Assembly: GCA_019636335.1 (NCBI GenBank)
Contig: JAHBXR010000036.1
Span: 1-42,719, forward strand
DNA: 42,719 bases
Direction of reading: 5' to 3'
Source: Pirellulales bacterium
GTDB lineage: Bacteria > Planctomycetota > Planctomycetia > Pirellulales > JAEUIK01
This document shows positions 8,847 to 20,528 of this stretch, one piece after another; the stretch's first letter is position 1; each line of letters opens with the position of its first letter. The position numbers and the translations under genes are program-made. The notes under the pieces were generated by a model. The model was not told the origin of the DNA, ran no database searches, and was given only the letters and a program-made list of their open reading frames with translations.

Positions 8847-9527
8847 CTAGTCGCGCACGCCGAGCTGGCGCCAGGCGGCTGGCAAAGGCGCGGTGATTTC
8901 GATCCGCTCATCGCGCACGGGATGCGAGACCACGAGTCGCCGTGCGTGCAGGGCGATACCACGGGCGAAGGGACGCTTCGCCCCGTACTTGCGATCGCCG
9001 AGCACCGGCGTGCCGCGCGCGGCCAGTTGCACGCGAATTTGATGCTTGCGCCCCGTCTCGAGATCGATTTCGACGAGCGTGCCGGCGTCGAGCACCGCGA
9101 GACGCCGAAAATGCAGGCGGCACTCCTTGGCGTTCGATGTCTGCGGCGCCACGGCGTGCATGCGCCGGTGGCGTTCGTCTTCGGCCAGCCAATGGGTGAG
9201 GGTGCCGGTGGGGGGCTCGAGCCCCCCTTCGACGAGCGCCCAATACGATTTCTCTACCGCGCGCGTGCGGAATTGCTCGGTCAGTCGTGCGGCCGCCTTC
9301 GACGTGCGGGCAAAGAGGACGACGCCGGTCACCGGGGCATCGAGCCGGCTCACCGTGCCGAGATAGACGTTGCCCGGCTTTTGGTAACGTTCCTTGATGT
9401 ACGCGCGGGCCTCGACGATGAGGCTCGGCAGATGCGCCGCCACCCCCATCGTGGGCAGACCGGCCGGCTTCGACACGGCCAGCAGATGGTTGTCTTCGTA
9501 CAAGACGGTCAGGACGGGAGCTGACAT
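8847..9527 (-). CDS. RluA-family RNA pseudouridine synthase
   Basis: A 226-residue enzyme that isomerises uridine in rRNA or tRNA. The catalytic Asp is D63 in SRLDAPVTG, a variant of the usual HRLDxxTSG. The family's C-terminal elements are present: LVEIDLETGRKHQIRVQLA, then GTPVLGDRKYG and IALHARRL. There is no S4 domain, so it belongs with the short RluA/RluC-like stand-alone forms; the target site cannot be told from sequence. The ATG at 9527 is chosen because the domain begins immediately after it. The upstream extension of this frame runs through a repeat and antisense to maf and is not credible. It heads the minus-strand run. Confidence 0.92.
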   Translation of the reverse strand: MSAPVLTVLYEDNHLLAVSKPAGLPTMGVAAHLPSLIVEARAYIKERYQKPGNVYLGTVSRLDAPVTGVVLFARTSKAAARLTEQFRTRAVEKSYWALVEGGLEPPTGTLTHWLAEDERHRRMHAVAPQTSNAKECRLHFRRLAVLDAGTLVEIDLETGRKHQIRVQLAARGTPVLGDRKYGAKRPFARGIALHARRLVVSHPVRDERIEITAPLPAAWRQLGVRD

Positions 9528-9587
9528 GGAGCGGAGCGAGCAGTGATGTTCTAAGGTAAAGGGGGATTCACGACGAGCGTGACGCGG

Positions 9588-9715
9588 CTGGCTTGTCCAG
9601 CAGTGAAGTAAGGGGTAGGTTCGGCGGGGACACATGAATGAAGCGAAGTCATGTGACCGCGAATTCACCGTCGTGGAACCTACTCGCGTCCCCACTGCTG
9701 GACAAGCCAGCAGTG
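9588..9715. repeat. intergenic inverted-repeat element upstream of maf
   Basis: An 18-nt arm at 9588-9605 (CTGGCTTGTCCAGCAGTG) recurs as its exact reverse complement at 9693-9710. The right unit is itself a hairpin: CACTGCTGG at 9693-9701, a 5-nt loop, CCAGCAGTG at 9707-9715. Nested inside are GTAGGTTC / GAACCTAC and CACATGA / TCATGTG pairs, so the whole 128-bp gap can fold on itself. It has no coding capacity I trust and lies between two divergent genes. It resembles BIME/MITE-type repeats. Confidence 0.75.
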
Positions 9716-9750
9716 CTACACATTCGACTCGCTCCGGTAGAACATTCCTC

Positions 9751-10365
9751 GTGAAACTCGCCGACCTCTTCCCCACGAAGCCAAAACTGGTCCTGGCCAG
9801 CGGTTCGCCCCGCAGGCGGATGTTGCTCGCGGAGGCCGGCTTCGAGTTCGACGTCGTGACTCCGGCCGAGGGGGCCGAGTGTGGCGTGTGCAGTGGCGAA
9901 ACACCTCCGGAGCACGTCGCGCGGCTGGCCTGGCAAAAAGCGGCCGACGTGGCGCCGCGCGTCGAGCGCGGCTTGCTCGTGGCCTGCGATACGGTGGCCG
10001 AATGCCTCGGCCAGATCCTGGGCAAGCCGCGCGACGAGGCGCATGCCCGGGCCATGCTACAGACGCTCAGCGGGCGCGAGCATCGCGTCTACAGCGGCTT
10101 GTGCGTGTGGCAACTGCCCGCGAGAGAGCCGCTCGTCGAGGTGGATTGCACCGTGCTGCGGATGGACCCGCTCGGCGACCGGCAACTCGACGAGTATCTG
10201 GCCAGCGGCGAATGGGAGGGGAAGGCCGGCGCGTTCGGCTTTCAAGACGGACTGGACTGGGTCCACATCGTCGAAGGGAGCGAGTCGAACGTCGTGGGTC
10301 TGCCGATGGAACGGCTGGCTCGCATGCTGGCCAAGGTGGTGCCAACAAGTGGCACAGGCTGCTAG
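9751..10365 (+). CDS. maf: Maf-family nucleotide pyrophosphatase
   Basis: A 204-residue house-cleaning enzyme that hydrolyses non-canonical or methylated nucleoside triphosphates to monophosphates. The family signature SGSPRR is at residues 17-22; ACDTVAE and the ILGKPRD segment supply the acidic and Lys residues of the active site, and FGFQDG follows. I cannot decide between the dTTP/UTP-type and m7GTP-type subfamilies. The GTG start at 9751 is chosen because the Maf fold begins here; 39 codons further upstream are open but lie in the repeat element. The last residues (SGTGC) and the TAG stop are encoded by a palindromic repeat shared with the converging gene. Confidence 0.92.
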   Translation: MKLADLFPTKPKLVLASGSPRRRMLLAEAGFEFDVVTPAEGAECGVCSGETPPEHVARLAWQKAADVAPRVERGLLVACDTVAECLGQILGKPRDEAHARAMLQTLSGREHRVYSGLCVWQLPAREPLVEVDCTVLRMDPLGDRQLDEYLASGEWEGKAGAFGFQDGLDWVHIVEGSESNVVGLPMERLARMLAKVVPTSGTGC

Positions 10366-10372
10366 CCTGTGC
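10352..10372. repeat. palindrome holding both stop codons of convergent genes
   Basis: GCACAGGCT at 10352-10360, a GCT loop, and AGCCTGTGC at 10364-10372 form a perfect 9-bp hairpin. The central CTAG gives TAG on both strands: maf stops at 10363-10365 and the aminotransferase stops at 10362-10364. The same arms occur at 17932-17952. It could also act as a bidirectional terminator (a short A/T run follows on the plus strand). Confidence 0.85.
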
Positions 10373-11738
10373 TAAAAACTAGAGTCAGGCACTCGTCGAG
10401 AATATCGATCGCGCGATCGAGTTCTTCACGCGTAATGGTGAGCGGCGGCGTGAGCGTGACGATGTTCCCCATCGTCAGCTTGAAGCTCAGGCCGCGCGAC
10501 AGTGCGGCGTAGAGAAGGGCGTCGGCTTCGTCGCGCGCCGGGGCGCGCGACGTGCGATCTTTCACCAGCTCGATTCCGAGCAAGAGCCCCACGCCGCGCA
10601 CGTCGCCGATGAGGGGATGACGCGACTGCATCTCGCGGAAGCGGGACAGCGCGTGCTCCCCCAGCTCGTATGCGTGCTCGACCAGCTTGTGCTCGGCAAG
10701 GTAGTCGAGCGTGGCGAGTCCGGCCGCGCAGGCGACGGGGCTTTTTTCGTGCGTGTAATGGCCCAAGGCCACGTGGCCGGCCACGTCGAGATTCTCGCGG
10801 GCGATGAGCGCGGCCAGCGGCATCACGCCCCCCCCCAGCCCTTTGCCCAGCACGAGCATGTCGGGCAGGACGCCGGCATGCTCGCAGGCGAACATGCGGC
10901 CGGTGCGCCCCAGGCAGGTCGGGATTTCGTCGAAGATCAACAGTGCCCCGTGCCGGTTGCAGGCGGCACGCACGCGGGGCCAGTAGTCGCGCGAGGGGAT
11001 GTAGGGGGTGCAGCGAATCGGCTCGGCGATCACGGCGGCGACGTCTCCCTCGTGCGCGAGGACGTACTCGATGTAGTCGGCACACTTGAGGTCGCAGCCA
11101 CCCCGTGTGGAGCAATCCCACTGGCAGCGGTACTCGCCCGGGGGGGGCACGTGCGATGTGCCAGGCAGCAGGGGGCCGACCCCGGCGCGGAAGACTTCTT
11201 CGCCGCCGATCGAGATGGCATCGAGCGAGGCGCCGTGGAACGAGTCCCACATCGAGATCGTCTTGTGCCGGCCCGTGGCGATGCGAGCGAGCTTGAGCGC
11301 CATGCCGATGGCCGCGGTGCCGCCGGGACAGAAGAGCACTTTGTTCAAGTTGCCCGGCGCGAGTTCTGTTAGTCGCCGGGCGAGATCGACCGAAACCTGG
11401 TTCGTGTAACGCCGAGGGCTGAAGGGCAAGGCGTCGAGTTGCGCTTTCACGGCCGCGATGACCGAGGGATTGCCGTAGCCCACCTGGTGGACGTTGTTGC
11501 CGTGGAAATCCATGTAGCGACGTCCCTGCACGTCGACGAGGTAGATCCCCTCGGCGCCGGCCACGGCGTTCAGGCAGGGGGTCGAAAGAGACTGGTGCAA
11601 GAACCAGCGAGCGTCGTCGGCCAGCAGTTCGCGCGTGGCATCGTCGAGCGAAGCCTCTTGCCACGTCGCGCGGCGCGGAGAGAGATTCACGTCTCCTTCA
11701 CTTTGGGCGGGGGCCGATCGCTCGGGAGAAGACGTCAT
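10362..11738 (-). CDS. class-III aminotransferase-fold PLP enzyme, possibly PbfA-like
   Basis: A 458-residue PLP-dependent fold-type I enzyme. The Schiff-base Lys is K299 in LGKGLGGG, and the cofactor-holding acidic motif is LIFDEIPTCLGRTG. The STPCLNAV and DFHGNNVHQVGYG segments and a Cys-rich stretch (YRCQWDCSTRGGCDLKC) recall the subgroup annotated as (R)-1-hydroxy-2-aminoethylphosphonate ammonia-lyase (PbfA), which takes part in phosphonate catabolism. That substrate is an inference; no phosphonate gene is nearby, so an ordinary aminotransferase is possible. The ATG at 11738 is preferred to one at 11792 because it leaves a 28-nt gap after lhr rather than an overlap. The last residues come from the palindrome. 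Confidence 0.88.
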   Translation of the reverse strand: MTSSPERSAPAQSEGDVNLSPRRATWQEASLDDATRELLADDARWFLHQSLSTPCLNAVAGAEGIYLVDVQGRRYMDFHGNNVHQVGYGNPSVIAAVKAQLDALPFSPRRYTNQVSVDLARRLTELAPGNLNKVLFCPGGTAAIGMALKLARIATGRHKTISMWDSFHGASLDAISIGGEEVFRAGVGPLLPGTSHVPPPGEYRCQWDCSTRGGCDLKCADYIEYVLAHEGDVAAVIAEPIRCTPYIPSRDYWPRVRAACNRHGALLIFDEIPTCLGRTGRMFACEHAGVLPDMLVLGKGLGGGVMPLAALIARENLDVAGHVALGHYTHEKSPVACAAGLATLDYLAEHKLVEHAYELGEHALSRFREMQSRHPLIGDVRGVGLLLGIELVKDRTSRAPARDEADALLYAALSRGLSFKLTMGNIVTLTPPLTITREELDRAIDILDECLTLVFSTG

Positions 11739-11766
11739 CGCAGGCTCGAACGGGGGAAGAGGAACG

Positions 11767-16260
<4,494 letters not shown>

Positions 16261-16475
16261 CGTGCGGCAGGCCGGCGAGAGGATTTGGTCCGTGCGGTCG
16301 GGGAGCGGGCGAGCATCGCCGCCGAACTGGACGTTTGACCAGCAGTTCTAAAGATACGCACTCGTTCGGCAGAAGGGTAGCGCCGCGATTCGGCTAGCGA
16401 AAATTGGGCCAACGGAATCCTTGTCGGGGCGAACGGTCACGCTGGGGAGGGGGGAGTTGTTTCTTTAGATTTATA

Positions 16476-16503
16476 TTGACTTTTGTTTTGTTAAGTATAA
16501 AGT
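16476..16503 (+). promoter_or_regulatory. putative promoter of the DUF2089 / membrane protein operon
   Basis: TTGACT at 16476-16481 is followed after 16 nt by TAAAGT at 16498-16503 (or, with 14 nt, TATAAA at 16496-16501). It sits in the most AT-rich stretch of the window, just upstream of the first gene. Confidence 0.5.
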
Positions 16504-16547
16504 GCAATTGTTATTTTGGAATATGAAACCTGGCAGGGGCATTGCGG

Positions 16548-16552
16548 GGAGG
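16548..16552 (+). promoter_or_regulatory. Shine-Dalgarno deciding the DUF2089 start
   Basis: GGAGG within GGGGAGGA lies 9 nt before the GTG at 16562. The alternative ATG at 16523 has no comparable site. Confidence 0.5.
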
Positions 16553-16561
16553 ATTCGGGCC

Positions 16562-16891
16562 GTGTCGACCGTGCGAATCAGCCGAGCAGCAGGGGAGCAG
16601 TCGAAGCGGTGGGTCGACCGTCTGTCGGACGAGGACCTGATGTTCGTGAAGCGGTTTCTCCTTTGCTCGGGCTCGCTGAAGGATCTGGCGGCCATCTATG
16701 ACATTTCGTATCCGACCGTGCGGCTGCGGCTCGATCGGTTGATCGAGCGGATCAAGGTGGCGGACTCAGCCGAGATCCACAGCGAATTCGAACGGACCGC
16801 GCGGCTCCTCTTCACCGACGGCAAGATCGACCTCGAGACCCTCAAACAATTGCTCAGCGCCCATCGGCGCGAACTGGAAGCGACGGAGTGA
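16562..16891 (+). CDS. DUF2089-like helix-turn-helix protein
   Basis: A small protein (109 residues from the GTG at 16562; 122 from an ATG at 16523). The core LSDEDLMFVKRFLLCSGSLK, then YDISYPTVRLRLDRLIERI, matches the DUF2089 pattern, which looks like a winged or sigma-like helix-turn-helix. It is therefore likely a DNA-binding regulator, but its target is unknown. The last 30 residues are a charged helix. The promoter lies in an unusually AT-rich patch directly upstream. The next gene starts 4 nt after the stop, so the two are co-expressed. In other bacteria DUF2089 genes often sit beside membrane protein genes, as here. Confidence 0.85.
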   Translation: MSTVRISRAAGEQSKRWVDRLSDEDLMFVKRFLLCSGSLKDLAAIYDISYPTVRLRLDRLIERIKVADSAEIHSEFERTARLLFTDGKIDLETLKQLLSAHRRELEATE

Positions 16892-16895
16892 GGCC

Positions 16896-17891
16896 ATGAA
16901 TCGGCGCAGGTATTGGTTTCTGACGGCTGCATCGATCGTTGTGCTCGTCTTGCTGGAGAGTTCATTTCCCGGCGCGGCGCGCGCTCAGGTGATGCCACGG
17001 GTAGCAGGCGAGAGTGACGGACCGCCCATCGTCCAGGTGCGCCACGTGCGTTGGACCGATCTCGAGGCTGCGGGCCAGGCGTTGCCGGGAGAGATCGTCA
17101 GCGATCCAAACGCATCGCCGAGTGGGCAACTCGTCGTGGAAGTCTCGAAGCAGCATCCAGTGCCGGTGCATCTCCTCACGCTCGACGATCCCGGCGTTGG
17201 TCCGCCGGCGTATGTCTTGCGCGGCAGCGTGAAGTGCGAGAACGTCGACGCGCCCGGATATCTCGAGATGTGGAACTATTTTCCCGACGGATCGTATTTC
17301 TTTACCCGCACCTTGGCCAGCGTCGGACCGATGGCCGCGCTCCAGGGGACGGGGGATTGGCGACCGATCGAACTCCCCTTCTTCATCCATCAACCCGATG
17401 CGGCGGCACGCGAGAAGATGCGGCCGAACAAGCTGGAGGTGAACTTGGTGCTGCCCGCCGGGGGCAAGATCTATCTGAGCAACCTTGAGCTCGCCCAATA
17501 TGACGACAAGGCGCCTGCGGTCGCTGCGCTGACGTCGACGTTGGGATCGGCAAGCGGCGCCTGGTGGAGTCCTCGCACGGCCGGCATTGCGGGAGGTGTG
17601 CTCGGTTCGATCGTCGGTGCTTGGGGAGCGCTAATCGGCATCCTCGCGTCGCTCGGGCGGACGCCACGCCTGGTCAAGGGGCTCCTTTTCGGCTGCACAG
17701 CATTCGGTGCCATGATTCTCGCCCTCGGCGCGATGGCGCTCCTGCTGGGGCAACCTTGGAGCGTTGGGGGGACGCTGGCGATGGTGGGGCTGCCCGCGAT
17801 GATGGTGCCCATTCTGTTGCTGCCGACGGTAAATCGCCATTCACAAGAGCGCGAACTGCGCCGCATGCAGGCACTCGATGTCGGCGTGTAA
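16896..17891 (+). CDS. exported/membrane hypothetical protein
   Basis: 331 residues, family not recognised. A signal peptide or N-terminal anchor (about 8-30, ending GAARA) precedes a soluble domain of about 170 residues with beta-rich character (VLRGSVKCENV, EMWNYFPDGSYFFTRTL). This domain resembles carbohydrate-binding or sandwich folds seen outside the membrane, but that is only an impression. The C-terminal part (about 220-315) has three or four hydrophobic segments. So an extracytoplasmic domain is tied to a membrane module. It starts 4 nt after the DUF2089-like regulator and probably works with it. Confidence 0.78.
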   Translation: MNRRRYWFLTAASIVVLVLLESSFPGAARAQVMPRVAGESDGPPIVQVRHVRWTDLEAAGQALPGEIVSDPNASPSGQLVVEVSKQHPVPVHLLTLDDPGVGPPAYVLRGSVKCENVDAPGYLEMWNYFPDGSYFFTRTLASVGPMAALQGTGDWRPIELPFFIHQPDAAAREKMRPNKLEVNLVLPAGGKIYLSNLELAQYDDKAPAVAALTSTLGSASGAWWSPRTAGIAGGVLGSIVGAWGALIGILASLGRTPRLVKGLLFGCTAFGAMILALGAMALLLGQPWSVGGTLAMVGLPAMMVPILLLPTVNRHSQERELRRMQALDVGV

Positions 17892-17926
17892 AGGATTTCA
17901 CATCTGGAAAAGGCCGCAAGTAAGAG

Positions 17927-18007
17927 AAGTGGCACAGGCTGCCAGCCTGTGCTGCCCGATAGGAAGACTTGCAATTGCTTTGCACAGGCCAGCGGCCTGT
18001 GCCACTT
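17927..18007. repeat. twin-palindrome intergenic repeat, GCACAGG family
   Basis: Two 21-nt hairpins: GCACAGGCT / AGCCTGTGC (17932-17952) and GCACAGGCC / GGCCTGTGC (17982-18002), separated by 29 nt. A 13-bp outer inverted repeat AAGTGGCACAGGC (17927-17939) / GCCTGTGCCACTT (17995-18007) allows an alternative long fold. It lies between convergent genes. A single hairpin of the same family lies at 10352. Confidence 0.85.
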
Positions 18008-18054
18008 TTCCTCCTCCTGCTTCCGAGTAGGTCAGGAAATCATGAAGAACCGAC

Positions 18055-18522
18055 TCAGCGCGTGGCCACCAGCGCGTGCAAGAGCAGGTTGCCTCCCCAG
18101 CCGCTGCCATTCCAGCCGTGGTCGATGCGGTGAATGCGGACCGTGGCACTGCCGTTCGATTCGCGGCTGAATCGCAGCAACTGCACGGCGTGCTGCTCGG
18201 TCCACTCGTCGGGGATGTCGTCGGCCGCGCGAGCCGGCTGAAAGAAGACCGCCAGCACTTCTCCTCGCAAATCATCGGGATAGGCTACCTCGACGATGCG
18301 ATCTCCCTGATCGCTTTGTCCCACTTTGCAGGTAAAGGCATGCAGACGCTGCGCCGCGACGGCGGGAGTGGCCGGCTCGATGTGCTCGGGCTCGGCGGTG
18401 GCGGTGGAAGAAGTCTTGGCCGTCCCTTTCGCTGCACTCGGTTTCTTCGCCTTGGATGCCGCCGGCGCGGGCCTGGTCTTTTTCGCGGGGGTAGGCTTCT
18501 TGGTGACCGGTTTCTTGGCCAT
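18055..18522 (-). CDS. protein with histone-H1-like Lys/Ala/Pro tail
   Basis: 155 residues. The first 45 or so are a Lys/Ala/Pro/Thr-rich low-complexity tail (MAKKPVTKKPTPAKK at the start), like histone H1 or bacterial AlgP/Hc1-type tails that bind DNA non-specifically. The rest (about 60-155) is a compact, more acidic domain I do not recognise; its WTEQHAVQLLRFS and IDHGWNGSGWGGN segments are not histone-like. A nucleoid-associated role is an inference from the tail only. A promoter with good -35/-10 spacing lies at 18566-18594. The ATG at 18522 is chosen because the tail begins there; a longer reading of the frame runs through the next gene. Confidence 0.82.
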   Translation of the reverse strand: MAKKPVTKKPTPAKKTRPAPAASKAKKPSAAKGTAKTSSTATAEPEHIEPATPAVAAQRLHAFTCKVGQSDQGDRIVEVAYPDDLRGEVLAVFFQPARAADDIPDEWTEQHAVQLLRFSRESNGSATVRIHRIDHGWNGSGWGGNLLLHALVATR

Positions 18523-18565
18523 GGCGACGAAACTCCCAGAAAAGAGGCGTGGATGCTTGCCGCCG

Positions 18566-18594
18566 ATTATTGGCTGTCGCCGAGCGCGGTGCAA
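18566..18594 (-). promoter_or_regulatory. putative promoter for the H1-tailed protein gene
   Basis: On the minus strand TTGCAC (18589-18594) is followed after exactly 17 nt by AATAAT (18566-18571). Transcription would begin near 18558, about 36 nt before the ATG. Confidence 0.5.
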
Positions 18595-18656
18595 TCTATA
18601 CCTGCCAGGGAGATGGAAATCGCCCGCCGTCACGGCGCGGTGGGGAGACGCCCCCC

Positions 18657-19421
18657 TCAGCCGCCGAAGATCATCCCGTAGCCGATGGTCATGATGGCGG
18701 CATCGAGCAGCAGGTGGCTCAACCAGGGGCCCAGCAGCGATCCGCTCCGCTGGTAGAGCCAGGCCCAAAACGCCCCCCCCACGGCGACCCCCAGCGAAAG
18801 CAGCGCCACGGCCCACCAGTCGTGTTGCAAATAGCTCCACACGACGAGGATGTGGTGCGCCGTAAAGGCGAGGCTCGACAACAGGTTGGCCATGCCGAGC
18901 GAGAGGACTCGCCGCATCTGCCCGTAGACGAACCAGCGCCAGTAATACTCCTCGGCAAGGGAGTGAATGAGCGAGTAGAACAGGGCCAGCGCCAGGAATC
19001 GCGCGGGGGTGGCCGCCTGCGCGTCGCGGACCTTGGCCGTGACACCGTCGTCCAGGGTGTGCATGATCGGCATGTCGTGCAGTCCGAGAAAGTAGCCCGC
19101 ACACATGATTGCGGCGATGGTGGCGCCGAAGGCCAGGCCGATGCCGACTCCGCGCGAGCCGCGCAGGGGCCACCCGGGGCGCGCCTTCTGCACGGCCAGA
19201 ACCCACAGCAGCGGAAAGCCGAACTGGAGGCCCTTGGTGATGGCGTAGGCGGGCTGCATCCAGGCATGCCCCGACAGGGCGATGAAGTAAATCCAGGCCC
19301 CCACGGTCGGAAACAGCGCGGCGAAGAGCAGCGCCCCATAGTGCCACGAGCGGGGCGTTTCGAGCGGCGTATCGGCGGGCGAAGTCGTGGAGGGCACGGC
19401 TAGTTCGATGGTCCGGGTCAT
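18657..19421 (-). CDS. CPBP-family intramembrane glutamic protease
   Basis: 254 residues with about seven hydrophobic helices. The CPBP/Abi signature is present: EEYYWR (E157, E158, R162), a His pair at 189-190, and H236 in SHLLLD. These residues form the active site of Rce1-like membrane proteases. In bacteria such proteins are tied to bacteriocin immunity or signal processing, but the substrate cannot be told here. It is divergent from the ABC exporter genes, separated by less than 90 nt. It may be co-transcribed with the H1-tailed gene 134 nt downstream, although that gene has its own promoter candidate. Confidence 0.9.
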   Translation of the reverse strand: MTRTIELAVPSTTSPADTPLETPRSWHYGALLFAALFPTVGAWIYFIALSGHAWMQPAYAITKGLQFGFPLLWVLAVQKARPGWPLRGSRGVGIGLAFGATIAAIMCAGYFLGLHDMPIMHTLDDGVTAKVRDAQAATPARFLALALFYSLIHSLAEEYYWRWFVYGQMRRVLSLGMANLLSSLAFTAHHILVVWSYLQHDWWAVALLSLGVAVGGAFWAWLYQRSGSLLGPWLSHLLLDAAIMTIGYGMIFGG

Positions 19422-19454
19422 AGCGATTGTGGGGCCAGCGGCAGCGAAGCAACC

Positions 19455-19487
19455 TTGGCTGGGCTGGCCACCGGTTATACTCGGTGG
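19455..19487 (+). promoter_or_regulatory. putative promoter with dyad over the -10, ABC operon
   Basis: TTGGCT (19455-19460) and TATACT (19476-19481) are 15 nt apart. The -10 is flanked by an inverted repeat CCACCG (19468-19473) / CGGTGG (19482-19487), which could be an operator. The ATG follows at 19509. Confidence 0.4.
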
Positions 19488-19508
19488 AGACGCTCAGTAT
19501 CAGGCGGC

Positions 19509-20528
19509 ATGCATCCGGGAATACAACGCGAGATTTTTTCGGCCGTGATTCAGGCTTCTGCCCACACCAGCCCCGCCATCCGCTGCGTGAATCTGCGCAA
19601 GCAGTATCCCGGCAAGCCACCGGTCGACGCCGTGAACGGACTCGACCTGACGGTCCACGAGGGGGAATGCTTTGGCCTGCTCGGCCCCAACGGCGCCGGC
19701 AAGACGACCACGATCGAGATTATTGAAGGGCTGCTGCCCGCGACGGCGGGCGATGTCGAGGTGCTGGGACAGCGCTGGGGTTCGCGAGACCGCGCCATCC
19801 GCGAACAGATCGGCATCGCCCTGCAGGAGACGCGCCTGCCCGAACGCTTGTCGGTGCTCGAGATCCTGACCCTCTTTCGCAGTTTCTACCGCCAGGGGAT
19901 CGATCCGGCCGCGGTGGCCGCGCAGGTCGGTCTCGACGAAAAGCTCGACGCATGGAGCGTGAAGCTCTCGGGGGGACAACGTCAGCGGCTGGCCGTGGCC
20001 TGTGCCCTGGTCGGCGACCCGCAACTCTTGTTTCTCGACGAGCCTACGACGGGGCTCGATCCCCAGTCGCGGCGGCAGTTGTGGGAAATCATTCGCCGGT
20101 TTGGCGAACTCGGCCGCACGGTGGTGCTGACGACGCACTACATGGACGAGGCCGAACGGCTGTGCGATCGCGTGGCGATCGTCGATCGGGGCAAGATCAT
20201 CGCCTGCGACTCGCCGCGGGCGCTCATTCGGGGCCTGGGGGCGGAGCATGTGATCGAGTTTTCGCTGGCCGAGACGCCCCCTGACGACGCGCAGTTGAGC
20301 ACCGTGCTGGGCGATCTGCCGACCGTGCTCACGGTGCGTCACGAACGCGATCACGTGGCGCTGACGGTGGGCGAGCCCCATGTGGCGCTGCCGGCGCTGC
20401 TCGAACGTTTGTCCGCGCGCGGCCATCGCTTGATCGATCTGCGCACGCGGCACGCCAGCCTCGAAGATGTGTTTTTAAAGCTGGCGGGCCGCAGTTGGGA
20501 AGAGGCCGACGAAGGGGGCCGGCCGTGA
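19509..20528 (+). CDS. ABC transporter ATP-binding protein
   Basis: A 339-residue ATPase of the DrrA/ABC-2 exporter class. Walker A GPNGAGKT is at 59-66, the signature LSGGQRQRL near 153, Walker B LLFLDEPTTG near 174, and the switch His in LTTHYMDEAERLCD. After residue 240 comes the extra C-terminal domain typical of DrrA-like ATPases, ending in the SLEDVFLKL segment. It works with the next gene as a half-transporter pair. The ATG at 19509 is preferred because an earlier ATG at 19455 lies within the putative promoter. The stop overlaps the permease start. Confidence 0.95.
   Translation: MHPGIQREIFSAVIQASAHTSPAIRCVNLRKQYPGKPPVDAVNGLDLTVHEGECFGLLGPNGAGKTTTIEIIEGLLPATAGDVEVLGQRWGSRDRAIREQIGIALQETRLPERLSVLEILTLFRSFYRQGIDPAAVAAQVGLDEKLDAWSVKLSGGQRQRLAVACALVGDPQLLFLDEPTTGLDPQSRRQLWEIIRRFGELGRTVVLTTHYMDEAERLCDRVAIVDRGKIIACDSPRALIRGLGAEHVIEFSLAETPPDDAQLSTVLGDLPTVLTVRHERDHVALTVGEPHVALPALLERLSARGHRLIDLRTRHASLEDVFLKLAGRSWEEADEGGRP

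Larger units (their letters stand above)
16261..16561. other. divergent intergenic region lhr / DUF2089, with AT-rich patch
   Basis: No gene is seen here. 16261-16440 is ordinary GC-rich sequence that should carry the lhr promoter, which I could not identify. 16460-16530 is strikingly AT-rich for this genome and holds the promoter for the rightward pair. Confidence 0.6.

Noticed and set aside
5884..9524. Long plus-strand frames opposite mutL, the sigma-54 regulator and the pseudouridine synthase
   Set aside because: All are explained by third-position GC bias of the minus-strand genes.
9528..10055. N-terminal extension of the pseudouridine synthase frame
   Set aside because: It runs through a repeat element and antisense to maf; the domain begins at 9527.
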